DNA of 63,047 nucleotides from Rubellimicrobium aerolatum (GCF_017872975.1 NZ_JAGGJP010000018.1:1-63047); one strand, 5' to 3'; counted from the first letter of the stretch, positions 8,064 to 17,165 are shown. Numbers and translations: made by a program. The notes: a model not told the origin generated them from the sequence alone.

Positions 8064-9311
8064 CTAGCCCTCCTCCCTGCGCCAGGCGCCATCGTCGGGG
8101 CCCCAGTCGCCCTGACGACGGGACGGACGTCGCGGCACCAGGTCGAAGAGGCCGCCCAAGCCCTTGGGCGCGAGCAGCGTCACCGCCACGAAGCCCAATC
8201 CCAGGAGCACCGTCCACCAATCGGTCCAGCGGATCGTGGCGAACCCCAGTGGCACGTCCGGCACGCCGCCGCTCGTGAACCACGACGACAGGAGCGAGAC
8301 CAGCGCCGCCCCCAGCGCCGCCCCATAAAGCCGCCCCCGCCCGCCAATGGCGACCCAGACGGCGAGATAGACGGAGGCGAGCGGCGCGACTTCGCCCGGA
8401 TTGATGATCCCGGCCTGCGGGTAATAGAGCGCCCCGGCGATGGCGGTCACCATGGCGGTGAGCGTGAAGACCAGGAGCTTCGTCCCCTCGACCCCGTAGC
8501 CCAGGAAGCGCACCCGCGCCTCGTCGTCGCGGATGGCCCGGATGACCGACCCGCGCCGGCCTGAGGTGAGCCAGGCGAAGAGGACGTAGCCCAGCGCCAG
8601 CGCCAGGGCCGAGCCCCAGAGAAACGCGACCGACAGCGTGGCCTGCCCCCAGCCGTCGAGGCCGGGGATGTTCTGGAGGCCCGAGAGGCCGTTGTTGCCG
8701 CGCAGCCCCGAGTCGTTCTGGAAGAGCCACAGCGACAGCGCCAGGGTCATGCCCTGCGTGAGGATCGACAGGTAGACCCCCGTCACCCTGGAACGGAATG
8801 CCAGCCAGCCAAAGAGGCCCGCCAGCAGGCCTGGCACCAGCACCACCATGAGGAGCTGGAGCCCGAGGCTGTCCGAGAAGGCCCATATCCAGGGAAACTC
8901 GTCCGCCCCGACGACGCCGAAGATCTGCGTGGCGACCGCCTGCTCCAGCTCGCGCGGGGTCGGGGGGAGCGGCTGCCCGGCGAGGCTTTGGGCGACGATC
9001 TCGGTGGTGCGGGCCGTCATCAGCCATTGGCCGATGGCATAGCCGCCCAGGCCGAAGAAGGCCATGTGGCCGAGGCTCAGGATGCCGCAGTAGCCCCAGA
9101 CCACGTCCATCGCCACGGCAGCGAGGCAAAGGCAGAGCGTCTTGCCGAGCGTCTTGACGAAGGAGGTGGAGATCAGGCCGACTCCCATACCCTCCGAAAG
9201 GAAGCTCACGCCCAGCGTGAAGATCGCGAGCACGAGGAGCGCCCAGAGCACGGAGGGGTTCCCGGCAAGGACGAAGCGGGGCCGGAGGGCAGCGGCGGGC
9301 GCGATGGTCAT
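8064..9311 (-). CDS. urtC: Urea ABC transporter permease UrtC
   Basis: A 415-residue LivM-like permease with about 8-10 membrane segments. The early helix pair with WGYCGILSLGHMAFFGLGGYA is the typical LivM/UrtC motif, and RRGSVIRAIRDDEARVRFLGY is the cytoplasmic coupling loop that contacts the ATPases. The protein is longer than LivM because of an insertion of about 45 residues after the third helix (around PLPPTPRELEQAVATQIFG), which is usual in UrtC. The start is 4 bases from the urtB stop. It forms the transmembrane channel with UrtB. Confidence 0.92.
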   Translation of the reverse strand: MTIAPAAALRPRFVLAGNPSVLWALLVLAIFTLGVSFLSEGMGVGLISTSFVKTLGKTLCLCLAAVAMDVVWGYCGILSLGHMAFFGLGGYAIGQWLMTARTTEIVAQSLAGQPLPPTPRELEQAVATQIFGVVGADEFPWIWAFSDSLGLQLLMVVLVPGLLAGLFGWLAFRSRVTGVYLSILTQGMTLALSLWLFQNDSGLRGNNGLSGLQNIPGLDGWGQATLSVAFLWGSALALALGYVLFAWLTSGRRGSVIRAIRDDEARVRFLGYGVEGTKLLVFTLTAMVTAIAGALYYPQAGIINPGEVAPLASVYLAVWVAIGGRGRLYGAALGAALVSLLSSWFTSGGVPDVPLGFATIRWTDWWTVLLGLGFVAVTLLAPKGLGGLFDLVPRRPSRRQGDWGPDDGAWRREEG

Positions 9312-9315
9312 GGCG

Positions 9316-11253
9316 TCAGGCTCCGGCCGCGCGGCCCTTCATCGCGACGATGCCGCGAGGACGGAACTGGATGAAGGCGATGATGAACAGGATCATGTAG
9401 GTCTGCGCGGCGAGGGTGTTGGAGGGGTTGAACCACTCGATCCACTTCTGGAGCACGCCGATCAGCGCCGCCCCGGCCAGCGTCCCCCAGACGTTCCCGA
9501 CGCCGCCGACGACCACGGTCATGAAGCTCTGGACGATGTAGTCGGAGCCCATCTCGGATGTGACCTTGGCATAGAGCCCGATCGCCACGCCGGCGATGCC
9601 GGCGATGCCCGAGCCCAGGCCGAAGGTCAGCATGGCGATGCGGTCCGGGTCGATGCCCATCGACGCCGCCATGCCGGGGTTCTGCGTCACCGCCCGCACT
9701 TCCAGCCCCAGCCGGGTGCGCCTGAGGACGACCAGGATGAGCGCAAGGAACAGCAGCGCCAAGACGAAGATGGCGATGCGGATATAGGCGATGCCCAGCA
9801 CGTCGTTGACGATCCAGGCGCCGTCGAGCCAGCCCGGCGAGGTGAGCGGCCGCGCCTGCGTCCCGAAGATGTTCTTGGCGATCTGCTGGAGCGCGATGGA
9901 GATGCCGAAGGTGGCGAGCAGCGTCTCCAGCGGCCGGTGCGCGAGGTGGCGGATCACCAGCCGTTCCATCGCGACTCCGGCCGCGAAGGTGACGGCGAAG
10001 GCCAACGGCAGCGCCAACACCAACGACAGCGTGTAGTCGGGCACCAGCGTCTGCACGACGTAGCCGGTGTAGGCGCCCATCATGATGAACTCGCCATGCG
10101 CCATGTTGATGACGCCCATGACGCCGAAGGTGATCGCGAGGCCGATGGCGGCGAGGAAGTAGATCGAGGCCAGCGACACCGCGTCGAGCACGATGTCGGC
10201 GGTCTGGTAGAGCCGCACCCGCGACTCGGCGGTGCCGAGCGCCCGCTCGGCGGCGGCGGTGACGGCGGGGTCCGTCTCCTCGTAGTCCTGCCAGAAGGCA
10301 TGGGAGGCGAGCGCGGCATCGACCTCCGCCTCGGTCACGCGGGGCGGCAGGCCGCGCGCGGCGGCCATCGCGTCGTAGGCGGCGTGGCGGGCCTCGTCGG
10401 TGCCGAGCGTCGCGGCCGGCGCGTCGCCCACCCGCCCGTCGGCTATGGCGGCGGAGAGGGCGTCGCGGATCTCCGCCTCGGTGACGCGGGGCGGGGCGAG
10501 CCCGGCTTCGACCAGCATGACGTAGGCGGCCTCGCGCGGGAGGTCGGCGCTGCCGGGCGCGAGGGTGCGGGCGACGTTGGCCTCCTCAGGGATCGTATCG
10601 GCCACGCGGCTCGTGCTGGCGAGGATCTGGTTCAGGACGGCCCGCGCCTCGACGGCGATGTCCGAGCCCAGGTCTTCTATGGCGGCGATGCGCGCGGCCG
10701 GATCGGACCCGAAGCGGGCGGCGAGGAGGTCCGCAAGACGTTCCTTGCGGACGAGGATCGCGGGGTCGGATTCGTCCGTCAGCGAGGCTCGCAAGGGCTC
10801 GATCTGGTCGGCGGCGGGGTCATTGGCGATGGCGTCGAGGGCGGCCTGCCGCCGCGCGGGATCGGGATCGGAGAGCTGGAAGCGGATCAGGGCCGAGCCT
10901 ATGACGCCGCGCACGCCGGCGTTGGGTTTCAGCTCCTCGACCTCGCGCGGGCCGGCGCGGCCGGCCTCGGCCCCGTTCGAAACGTCGTGGAGGATATGGC
11001 CGTCCCCGTCCGGCTCGCCGACGAAGAACAGGCCGTCGCTCCGTCGCTGGACGACCTCCTTGGCTTGCCAGTGCTGCAGGAAGGCCGGGACCTCCGGGAG
11101 GCCGGAGTCCACGAGCCGGCCCAGCACCTCGCCAACCGTGCGGCGCGACGGGTCCGAGATCGCCTCCGGATCAGCCTGGAGCAGATCCTGGAGGCTCTGC
11201 GCCGAGGCCGCCGAGGCCCAGAGTGTCACGAGAAGGACGAGGAGGAGTCGCAT
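9316..11253 (-). CDS. urtB: Urea ABC transporter permease UrtB, long form
   Basis: A 645-residue protein. The C-terminal ~310 residues are a LivH-like permease (FGVMGVINMAHGEFIMMGAY, VRAVTQNPGMAASMGID, VVVGGVGNVWGT). The N-terminal ~330 residues follow a cleavable signal peptide (MRLLLVLLVTLWASAASAQ) and are a helical, HEAT-like periplasmic region, known from long proteobacterial UrtB. Within it a motif is duplicated: GLAPPRVTEAEIRDAL and GLPPRVTEAEVDAAL, encoded at about 10469-10505 and 10322-10357. The start at 11253 was chosen because it opens the signal peptide. The reading frame is also open for more than 4 kb further upstream, which is a GC artefact. Confidence 0.92.
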   Translation of the reverse strand: MRLLLVLLVTLWASAASAQSLQDLLQADPEAISDPSRRTVGEVLGRLVDSGLPEVPAFLQHWQAKEVVQRRSDGLFFVGEPDGDGHILHDVSNGAEAGRAGPREVEELKPNAGVRGVIGSALIRFQLSDPDPARRQAALDAIANDPAADQIEPLRASLTDESDPAILVRKERLADLLAARFGSDPAARIAAIEDLGSDIAVEARAVLNQILASTSRVADTIPEEANVARTLAPGSADLPREAAYVMLVEAGLAPPRVTEAEIRDALSAAIADGRVGDAPAATLGTDEARHAAYDAMAAARGLPPRVTEAEVDAALASHAFWQDYEETDPAVTAAAERALGTAESRVRLYQTADIVLDAVSLASIYFLAAIGLAITFGVMGVINMAHGEFIMMGAYTGYVVQTLVPDYTLSLVLALPLAFAVTFAAGVAMERLVIRHLAHRPLETLLATFGISIALQQIAKNIFGTQARPLTSPGWLDGAWIVNDVLGIAYIRIAIFVLALLFLALILVVLRRTRLGLEVRAVTQNPGMAASMGIDPDRIAMLTFGLGSGIAGIAGVAIGLYAKVTSEMGSDYIVQSFMTVVVGGVGNVWGTLAGAALIGVLQKWIEWFNPSNTLAAQTYMILFIIAFIQFRPRGIVAMKGRAAGA

Positions 11254-11254
11254 G

Positions 11255-11292
11255 GGGCGGACGCGGGGACCGGCGATACGCGGCCCCCGCCC
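11255..11292 (-). other. urtA-urtB intercistronic inverted repeat
   Basis: In the 44-base gap between urtA and urtB, CCGCCC with CGCG (11079-type arms at 11079 excluded; arms lie at 11255-11265 and 11279-11292) can pair with GGGCGG and CGCG across an internal loop. A stem here would protect the urtA end of the mRNA, fitting the higher demand for a binding protein than for permeases. Imperfect, so modest confidence. Confidence 0.35.
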
Positions 11293-11297
11293 TTTTC

Positions 11298-12584
11298 TCA
11301 GTAGTTGGAGGTGAGCTGGACGCAGGTCTGCGTCTCGGTGTTGTACATGCCGCATTTCAGCTTCTGCCAGTCGGCCTCCAGCACGGCGGATTCGGGCAGG
11401 AAGTCGGTCCAGGCGTCGCCCGCGACGGGCTCGGTCTGCGAGATGATGTCGAACTGGCCATCGGCCGTGATCTCGCCGATCAGGACCGGCTTGGTCAGGT
11501 GATGGTTGGGCAGCATCTCGGCCACGCCGCCGGTCAGGTTCGGGACCTTCTGCCCCACCATGGCGTCGATCACGGCGTCCACGTCGGTGGTGCCGGCCTG
11601 CGTGACGGCGTTCACCCACATGTTGAAGCCGATGTAGTGGGCCTCCATCGGGTCGTTGGTCACGCGCGCCTCGTCGCCGATGTAATCGTGCCACGCTGCG
11701 ATGAAGGCCGCGTTCTCGGGCGTGTCGGCGGACATGAAGTAGTTCCACGCGGCGAGGTGCCCGACGAGGTTCGAGGTATCGAGGCCCGAAAGCTCCTCCT
11801 CGCCCACCGAGAAGGCGACGACCGGCATCTCGTCGGCCGAGATGCCCTGCGCGGCCAACTCCTTGTAGAAGCCGATGTTGGCGTCGCCGTTGATGGTCGA
11901 GATCACGCCCACCGGCTCGCCGTCGGCGGCCAGCGCCTTCACGTCGCCGACGATCGTCGCCCAGTCGGACTGGCCGAAGGGGGTATAGTTGACGAAGATG
12001 TCCTCCTCGGGGATGCCCTTCGACTCGAGGTAGGCGGCCAGGATGTTGTTCGTCGTGCGCGGATACACGTAGTCGGTGCCGAGCAGGGCGAACTTGGTGA
12101 TGCCCAGCTCCTCCAGGTAGTAGTCCACGGCCGGGATCGCCTGCTGGTTCGGCGCGGCGCCGGTGTAGAAGACGTTCTTGGACGATTCCTCCCCCTCGTA
12201 TTGCACGGGGTAGAACATCAGGCCGTTCAGCTCCTCGATCACCGGCAGGACGGACTTGCGCGACACCGAGGTCCAGGCGCCGAAGATCGCGTCCACCTCG
12301 TTCACGGTCAGCAGCTCGCGCGCCTTCTCGGCGAAGAGCGGCCAGTCCGAGGCGGGGTCCACGACCACGGCCTCGATCTGGCAGCCCAGCAGGCCGCCCT
12401 TGGCGTTCTGCTGCTCGATGAGCATCAGCATCGTGTCCTTCAGCGTCGTCTCGGAGATCGCCATGGTCCCCGAGAGCGAGTGGAGGACGCCGACCTTGAT
12501 CGGGCAGGCCTCCTGCGCGGCGGCCGTCGTCGCGCCAAAGGCGGCGATCAGCGCCGCGATGGAAAGGCTGGTGGTGTTGGTCAT
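11298..12584 (-). CDS. urtA: Urea ABC transporter binding protein UrtA
   Basis: A 428-residue periplasmic urea-binding protein (Peripla_BP_5 fold). Signal peptide: MTNTTSLSIAALIAAFGA followed by TTAAAQ. The mature start EACPIKVGVLHSLSGTMAISE is diagnostic for UrtA, as are YEGEESSKNVFYTGAAPNQQ and the PRTTNNILAAYL region. It is first in the leftward operon urtABCDE and would deliver urea to UrtBC; in this group expression is usually under nitrogen control. No convincing sigma-54 site was found upstream. The start at 12584 has the signal peptide; the frame extends 97 codons upstream without coding character. Confidence 0.95.
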   Translation of the reverse strand: MTNTTSLSIAALIAAFGATTAAAQEACPIKVGVLHSLSGTMAISETTLKDTMLMLIEQQNAKGGLLGCQIEAVVVDPASDWPLFAEKARELLTVNEVDAIFGAWTSVSRKSVLPVIEELNGLMFYPVQYEGEESSKNVFYTGAAPNQQAIPAVDYYLEELGITKFALLGTDYVYPRTTNNILAAYLESKGIPEEDIFVNYTPFGQSDWATIVGDVKALAADGEPVGVISTINGDANIGFYKELAAQGISADEMPVVAFSVGEEELSGLDTSNLVGHLAAWNYFMSADTPENAAFIAAWHDYIGDEARVTNDPMEAHYIGFNMWVNAVTQAGTTDVDAVIDAMVGQKVPNLTGGVAEMLPNHHLTKPVLIGEITADGQFDIISQTEPVAGDAWTDFLPESAVLEADWQKLKCGMYNTETQTCVQLTSNY

Positions 12585-13116
12585 TCCCGGTTCCCTGTCC
12601 TCGGCCCGGCCAAGTCCCGGGCTTCCGGGACGCTTGGCGCGCCTCGGGCCTCGGATTATCCTTGCACCGCAGCCATTCCGCTGCCGCCGCGCGGGTCTTG
12701 TCTGGCCGGACCGGCCCCGTGCGGCGCTCTCCCGGGCTCCGGCACGCCGGAACCCGAGCCGACCAAAGACGCGGGTTCCCCCGGTGGCAACCGCTCCCGA
12801 GCGGCCCTTTCGCGCAAGCCCGGATATTGGTGACGGAATGGGCATCGGCGCATCCGATGCCCAAGTCACAGGCATGACGCAGATGTCCGAGCACCATAGG
12901 GTCGGGGCAGCACCACCCCAAGACGTCGCTTACCGGCACCGAGGCGCCGTTTCCCGACATGGCCGACATCGAGGAACGCCTTCCGAGCCGATCGACGGCA
13001 GGGCGGGACCGCCGTCTCCGACGCGCCGCAGCTCGGCCCTCATTTTTCCCAAGTTCGCGACAATGGTCGGCGAAGAACCGCGACCTCCTCGCTTGCCTCC
13101 CCCGGAAAGGACGACG
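12585..13116. promoter_or_regulatory. Divergent intergenic region urtA / 13117 gene
   Basis: About 530 bases with no gene. It must hold the promoter of urtABCDE (leftward) and of the rightward small gene. The clearest element is the inverted repeat at 12839-12863. No sigma-54 pair with correct GG-N10-GC spacing was found. The segment 13030-13075 is slightly AT-richer and precedes the GGAAAGG ribosome site of the next gene. Confidence 0.5.
12839..12863. promoter_or_regulatory. 10-bp inverted repeat upstream of urtA
   Basis: TGGGCATCGG / CCGATGCCCA separated by 5 bases (CGCAT), perfect over 10 bp. It lies about 255 bases upstream of urtA and 254 upstream of the rightward gene, midway in the intergenic region. 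It may be a regulator-binding palindrome or the hairpin of an untranslated RNA. No T-run follows. Confidence 0.45.
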
Positions 13117-13563
13117 ATGCCGATCAGCCTGCCTTCCCTCCCCGCGCTCGTCGCCCTTCGTGCGCTCCAGGCCGAGGCGGCCGCCGCGGCCGTCCACGCG
13201 CTCGACGACGCGCAGCGCGTGCTGGGCAGCTACGACGTCGTGCTGGAGGTCACCGCCGACCTCCCCGAGGAGAGCCGTGTCGCCGTGCTCCGGGCGCTCG
13301 CGCGCCGCCTCGCCGCCGCCGACCATCGCACCCGCGCCTGCCAGGCCCGCGTGGACGAGGCGGTGCGCTTCGGGCGGACGCTTCGAGGCAAGCCATCCCC
13401 CGTCGATCTGGTCGAGGTGCCCGCCGACCTCTTCGAGATGCTGTCGCCCTATCTCGACGACGCCATGACGCCGGTGCTGCGCGCCATCGCCGGCCGCGCG
13501 GGCCGGGGTTGCTCGGCCGAGGTGGTGGAGTCCTACTTCCCGCAGCCGGCTGCCGTCGCCTGA
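13117..13563 (+). CDS. Hypothetical helical protein
   Basis: A 148-residue protein of no recognised family. It is Ala-, Arg- and Leu-rich and predicted mostly helical, without signal peptide or membrane segment. Features include a long amphipathic N-terminal stretch (ALVALRALQAEAAAAAVHALDD) written here only in part, and a C-terminal PYLDDAMTPVLRAIAGR segment with a single Cys near the end. The ATG at 13117 was chosen over an in-frame ATG at 13063 because GGAAAGG sits 6 bases upstream. Codon use matches its neighbours. It is followed after 84 bases by the L,D-transpeptidase gene, in the same direction. Confidence 0.6.
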   Translation: MPISLPSLPALVALRALQAEAAAAAVHALDDAQRVLGSYDVVLEVTADLPEESRVAVLRALARRLAAADHRTRACQARVDEAVRFGRTLRGKPSPVDLVEVPADLFEMLSPYLDDAMTPVLRAIAGRAGRGCSAEVVESYFPQPAAVA

Positions 13564-13647
13564 CGCGCACGCGCCGGGTCGCGCGGGTGAACCAATCGGG
13601 CCCCTCCCTCGTTTCGCTCGGCACACCGAGCCGAAAGGAGCCCTCCC

Positions 13648-14253
13648 ATGCTGACCCGCCGCCATCTGCTGGCCACCGGACTCGCGACCTTCGGGCTCGC
13701 CGCCGGAGGGGTCCGGGCGCAGGACGAACTGGCCCTGTCGCAGGTCCTCGCGCCCGAGTTGCAGCCCCGCTTCGTGCCCATCCAGCCCGGCATCCCGGCC
13801 GGGCAGATCCACGTCGATCCGAACCGCTTCGCGCTCTACTGGACGCAGGGCGACGGGACGGCGCTCCGCTACGCGGTCGGGATCGGCCGGCCCGGGCTGT
13901 ACGAGCCGGGGGTCTACACCATCGGCGCCAGGAAGGAATGGCCCTCCTGGAAGCCCACCCCCGACATGGTGGAGCGGGAGCCCGAGCTTTACGGCCCCTA
14001 CGCCGAGGAGGGGATGCCGGGCGGGCCGGACAACCCGCTGGGCGCGCGGGCGCTGTATCTGTTCGAGCCGGGCCGGGGCGACACCTTCATGCGCATCCAC
14101 GGGACCAACGCCCCGCGGACCATCCAGGCGGCGGTCTCGAACGGCTGCACGCGGCTCATCAACGCCGACATCATCGACCTTTATGCACGGGTGCCGGTCG
14201 GCACGATGGTCGTGCTCTATCCGCGCAGCAGCCTGTTCACGGCCGGGGCCTAG
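13648..14253 (+). CDS. L,D-transpeptidase (YkuD family)
   Basis: A 201-residue periplasmic L,D-transpeptidase. The N-terminus MLTRRHLLATGLATFGLAAG is a signal peptide with a twin-arginine-like RR. The catalytic signature is intact: HGTNAP followed by SNGCTRL, with C as the acyl-enzyme nucleophile and H as general base. The family cross-links peptidoglycan stems (3-3 links) or attaches proteins to the wall. The stand-alone catalytic domain with no LysM or PG-binding domain is a common alphaproteobacterial form, and several paralogues per genome are usual. The ribosome site AAAGGAG lies 7-8 bases upstream of the ATG. Confidence 0.92.
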   Translation: MLTRRHLLATGLATFGLAAGGVRAQDELALSQVLAPELQPRFVPIQPGIPAGQIHVDPNRFALYWTQGDGTALRYAVGIGRPGLYEPGVYTIGARKEWPSWKPTPDMVEREPELYGPYAEEGMPGGPDNPLGARALYLFEPGRGDTFMRIHGTNAPRTIQAAVSNGCTRLINADIIDLYARVPVGTMVVLYPRSSLFTAGA

Positions 14254-14358
14254 GGTCGGCCACGCGCGCCGGAACAAGTCGATTGACATAGACGACTGTT
14301 TCACTAAGGGATCCGTCCAACAGCGTCGCCGTTGGCGCAGCGGAGCACGAGACCCGAG

Positions 14359-15618
14359 ATGAAGCACCTGACCCTTGCAGCCGCGACGATGGCGGCCGGC
14401 GCGCTGCCGGCTTTGGCGCAGGACGCCTCCGCCGTCATCGACACCTATGCCGACATCGCCGAGGCCGGCTATGCCGACAGCCATGCGGCGGCCGAGGCGC
14501 TGGCGCAGGCCGTGGACGCGCTGATCGCCTCCCCCTCCGAGGGGACGCTGGCGACCGCCCGCTCGGCCTGGCTCGACTCGCGCGTGCCCTACATGCAGAC
14601 CGAGGTGTTCCGCTTCGGCAACCCGATCGTGGACGACTGGGAAGGTCAGGTGAACTCCTGGCCCCTGGACGAGGGGCTGATCGACTATGTCGATCCCTCC
14701 TATGGCGGGCCGACCGATGAGAACGAGGCCGCCGTCGTCAACGTCATCGCGCATCCGACCTTCACCCTGTCGGGCGAGGAGGTGGATGCGTCCGAGATCA
14801 CGCCCGAGCTGCTGACCGGCACGCTCCAGCAGGCGGCGGGGGTCGAGGCCAACGTCGCCACCGGCTACCACGCCGTCGAGTTCCTGCTCTGGGGGCAGGA
14901 CCTGAACGGCAACGGGCCCGGCATGGGCGACCGGCCCTGGACCGACTTCGCGCCCGGCGCGGAGTGCACGGGCGGCAACTGCGAGCGTCGCGCGGACTAC
15001 CTCAAGGCCGCGACGGACCTGCTGGTGCAGGATCTCGCCTGGATGGCCGGGCAGTGGGGCGAGGGCGGCGCGGCGCGCGAGGCGGTCGCCGCCGATCCGG
15101 CCGCCGGCCTGACGGCCATGCTGACCGGGATGGGTAGCCTCTCCTACGGCGAGCTGGCGGGCGAGCGGATGCGGCTCGGCCTCATGCTCAACGACCCCGA
15201 GGAGGAGCACGACTGCTTCTCGGACAACACCCATGTCAGCCACTTCTACGACGGCGTCGGCATCCGGAACGTCTACCTCGGGACCTACACCCGTCCCGAT
15301 GGCAGCACCGTGTCCGGGCCGTCGCTGGCCGACCTCGTGGCGGCCAAGGACCCCGCGCTCGATGCCGAGATGCGCGCCAAGCTCGACGCGAGCGTCGCCG
15401 CGCTGGGGGCGATGAAGGCGGCGGCCGAGGGCGGGCTGGCCTACGACATGATGCTCGATCGCGGCAACGCCGAGGGCGAGCGGCTCATCATGGCGGGCGT
15501 GGACGGCCTCGTGGACCAGACCCGCAGCATCGAGCGGGTCGTGGCGGCGCTGGCGGTCGGTGGCGTGACCATCGAGGGCTCGGACAGCCTGGACGCGCCG
15601 GAGGCCGTGTTCGAGTGA
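14359..15618 (+). CDS. Imelysin-family iron uptake protein (IrpA-like)
   Basis: A 419-residue periplasmic imelysin (peptidase M75 / ICMP) protein with signal peptide MKHLTLAAATMAAGALPALA. The family motif GxHxxE is present as GYHAVEFLLWG (H171, E174). The region around NVYLGTYTRPDGS is also typical of IrpA-like members. Imelysins take part in iron or heme-linked uptake; the peptidase label is historical. It is the first gene of a four-gene operon with a di-heme oxidoreductase, a second imelysin and a DUF1513 protein, a set known from iron-responsive loci. The start at 14359 is preferred to a GTG-type frame start at 14332 because the signal peptide begins there. Confidence 0.9.
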   Translation: MKHLTLAAATMAAGALPALAQDASAVIDTYADIAEAGYADSHAAAEALAQAVDALIASPSEGTLATARSAWLDSRVPYMQTEVFRFGNPIVDDWEGQVNSWPLDEGLIDYVDPSYGGPTDENEAAVVNVIAHPTFTLSGEEVDASEITPELLTGTLQQAAGVEANVATGYHAVEFLLWGQDLNGNGPGMGDRPWTDFAPGAECTGGNCERRADYLKAATDLLVQDLAWMAGQWGEGGAAREAVAADPAAGLTAMLTGMGSLSYGELAGERMRLGLMLNDPEEEHDCFSDNTHVSHFYDGVGIRNVYLGTYTRPDGSTVSGPSLADLVAAKDPALDAEMRAKLDASVAALGAMKAAAEGGLAYDMMLDRGNAEGERLIMAGVDGLVDQTRSIERVVAALAVGGVTIEGSDSLDAPEAVFE

Positions 15619-15632
15619 CCGGACGGGCGGCC

Positions 15633-17165
15633 ATGACCGGGCCTCGCCTGCTCCTCGCCGCCCTTGCGGTCGCGGGGAGCGCGTCATTGGCCGCGCCCCT
15701 GCTGGAGCCGCCGGGGGAGCCGCATCTGGCCATCGTGCCGCGCACGCCCGAGGAGGCGGCGCGGATCGCGGCCGTGACGGCGCTGGCGACCGACTTCTCG
15801 GCCCCCGCGAAGTTCGAGGACAAGCCCGCCGGCGCGGCGACCGTCCGCGCGCGGCAGAGCCGGGACGCCTTCTCGCAGTTCTCGGGCAACCTCGGCTTCG
15901 AGGGGCAGCTCGACTTCAAGATCGGCAACGGGCTGTTCCAGAAGAACTGGGTGCCCTCGCCCTCCTCCACGTTGGCCTCGGACGGGCTCGGGCCGCTGTT
16001 CAACGCGCGATCCTGCCAGGGCTGCCACGTCAAGGACGGGCGCGGGCAGCCGCCGGATGGGCTGTCGGACGGGCCGGAGGCGATGATCCTCAAGGTCTCG
16101 GTCCCCGGCGGGCCGGAGGACGCGGGGGCGGACATTCGCGACTACCTCCTCGCCACGCCCGATCCGGTCTATGGCGGGCAGATCCAGACGGAAAGCGTCG
16201 CCGGCCAGCCGCCCGAGGCGCGGCTGGAGATCGTTTACGAGGAGTTCGCCGTGCCGCTGTCGGAGGGCGAGACCGCGAACCTGCGGCGCCCGACCTACGT
16301 GCTGCACGACCTGGGCTTCGGCCCCCTCGCCCTCGGCGCGGTGCTGAGCCCGCGCGTGGCGCCGCAGATGATCGGCCTGGGATTGCTGGAGGCGGTGCCG
16401 ACGGCCGACATCCTCGCCCTGGTGGACGAGGAGGACGCGGACGGCGACGGCGTGTCGGGGCGCGCGAACATCGTGCACTCGGCCGAGTTCGGGATGCCGA
16501 TGCTGGGCCGCTTCGGCTGGAAGGCCGGGGTGCCCACGGTCAAGGAGCAGTCGGCCGCCGCCTTCGCGGGCGACATGGGGTTGTCCACCTCGCTCCACCC
16601 CGACGCGCATGGGGAATGCACCGAGGCGCAGGCGGCCTGCCGCGCCGCGCCGCACGGGGGCGACCCCGCCCGAGACGGGCTGGAGGTGGACGACGAGGCG
16701 CTGGACCTCGTGGCCTTCTACTCGCGCAACCTCGGCGTCCCCGCCCGGCGGGGCGAGGATGACGCGCAGGTGCTGCGGGGCAAGGAGGTGTTCCACGACA
16801 CCGGCTGCGCGTCGTGCCACCAGCCGAGCTTCGTCACCCACCGGCTGGAGGACCGGCCGGAGCAGAGCTTCCAGCTCGTCTGGCCCTACACGGACCTCCT
16901 GTTGCACGACATGGGCGAGGGGCTCGCGGACCATCGGCCCGAGGGGCGCGCGACGGGCACGGAGTGGCGCACGGCGCCGCTTTGGGGCGTCGGGCTGACG
17001 GAACAGGTGAGCGGGCGGGCGACGTTCCTGCATGACGGGCGGGCGCGGAGCCTGCTGGAGGCGATCCTCTGGCACGGCGGCGAGGCGCGGCCGCACCGGG
17101 ATGCCGTCGTGGAGATGCCCAAGGCGGAGCGCGACGCGCTGATCGCCTTCCTGGAGAGTCTGTAG
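15633..17165 (+). CDS. Di-heme thiol oxidoreductase-like protein
   Basis: A 510-residue exported di-heme protein of the DUF1111 / di-heme oxidoreductase family (related to MauG and cytochrome c peroxidase). The signal peptide opens with MTGPRLLLAALAVAGSAS. Two c-type heme sites are seen: CQGCH (encoded at about 16015-16029) and CASCH (about 16807-16821). An acidic calcium-like loop DEEDADGDGVSGRAN precedes the second domain. An in-frame GTG at 15615 overlaps the previous stop, so either start keeps coupling; ATG 15633 puts the signal peptide at the N-terminus. In this operon it probably changes the redox state of iron or of thiols for the flanking imelysins. That role is inferred from recurring gene association. 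Confidence 0.87.
   Translation: MTGPRLLLAALAVAGSASLAAPLLEPPGEPHLAIVPRTPEEAARIAAVTALATDFSAPAKFEDKPAGAATVRARQSRDAFSQFSGNLGFEGQLDFKIGNGLFQKNWVPSPSSTLASDGLGPLFNARSCQGCHVKDGRGQPPDGLSDGPEAMILKVSVPGGPEDAGADIRDYLLATPDPVYGGQIQTESVAGQPPEARLEIVYEEFAVPLSEGETANLRRPTYVLHDLGFGPLALGAVLSPRVAPQMIGLGLLEAVPTADILALVDEEDADGDGVSGRANIVHSAEFGMPMLGRFGWKAGVPTVKEQSAAAFAGDMGLSTSLHPDAHGECTEAQAACRAAPHGGDPARDGLEVDDEALDLVAFYSRNLGVPARRGEDDAQVLRGKEVFHDTGCASCHQPSFVTHRLEDRPEQSFQLVWPYTDLLLHDMGEGLADHRPEGRATGTEWRTAPLWGVGLTEQVSGRATFLHDGRARSLLEAILWHGGEARPHRDAVVEMPKAERDALIAFLESL

Noticed and set aside
12650-12690. Sigma-54 promoter for urtA (TGGC...TGCA on the minus strand)
   Set aside because: The GG and GC elements are only 7 bases apart; a functional -24/-12 site needs 10.
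14283-14310. TTGACA -35 element upstream of the imelysin operon
   Set aside because: A perfect TTGACA is present at 14283-14288, but the bases 16-17 downstream (TAAGGG/AAGGGA) are a poor -10, and no Fur, RirA or Irr box could be matched, so no promoter was called.
11254-15687. Leftward open frame running more than 4 kb upstream of urtB
   Set aside because: It is antisense to well-defined genes (the small gene at 13117, L,D-transpeptidase, imelysin) and to urtA in another frame. Its residues are Arg/Pro/Gly/Asp/His-rich without motif: a stop-poor shadow caused by high GC.
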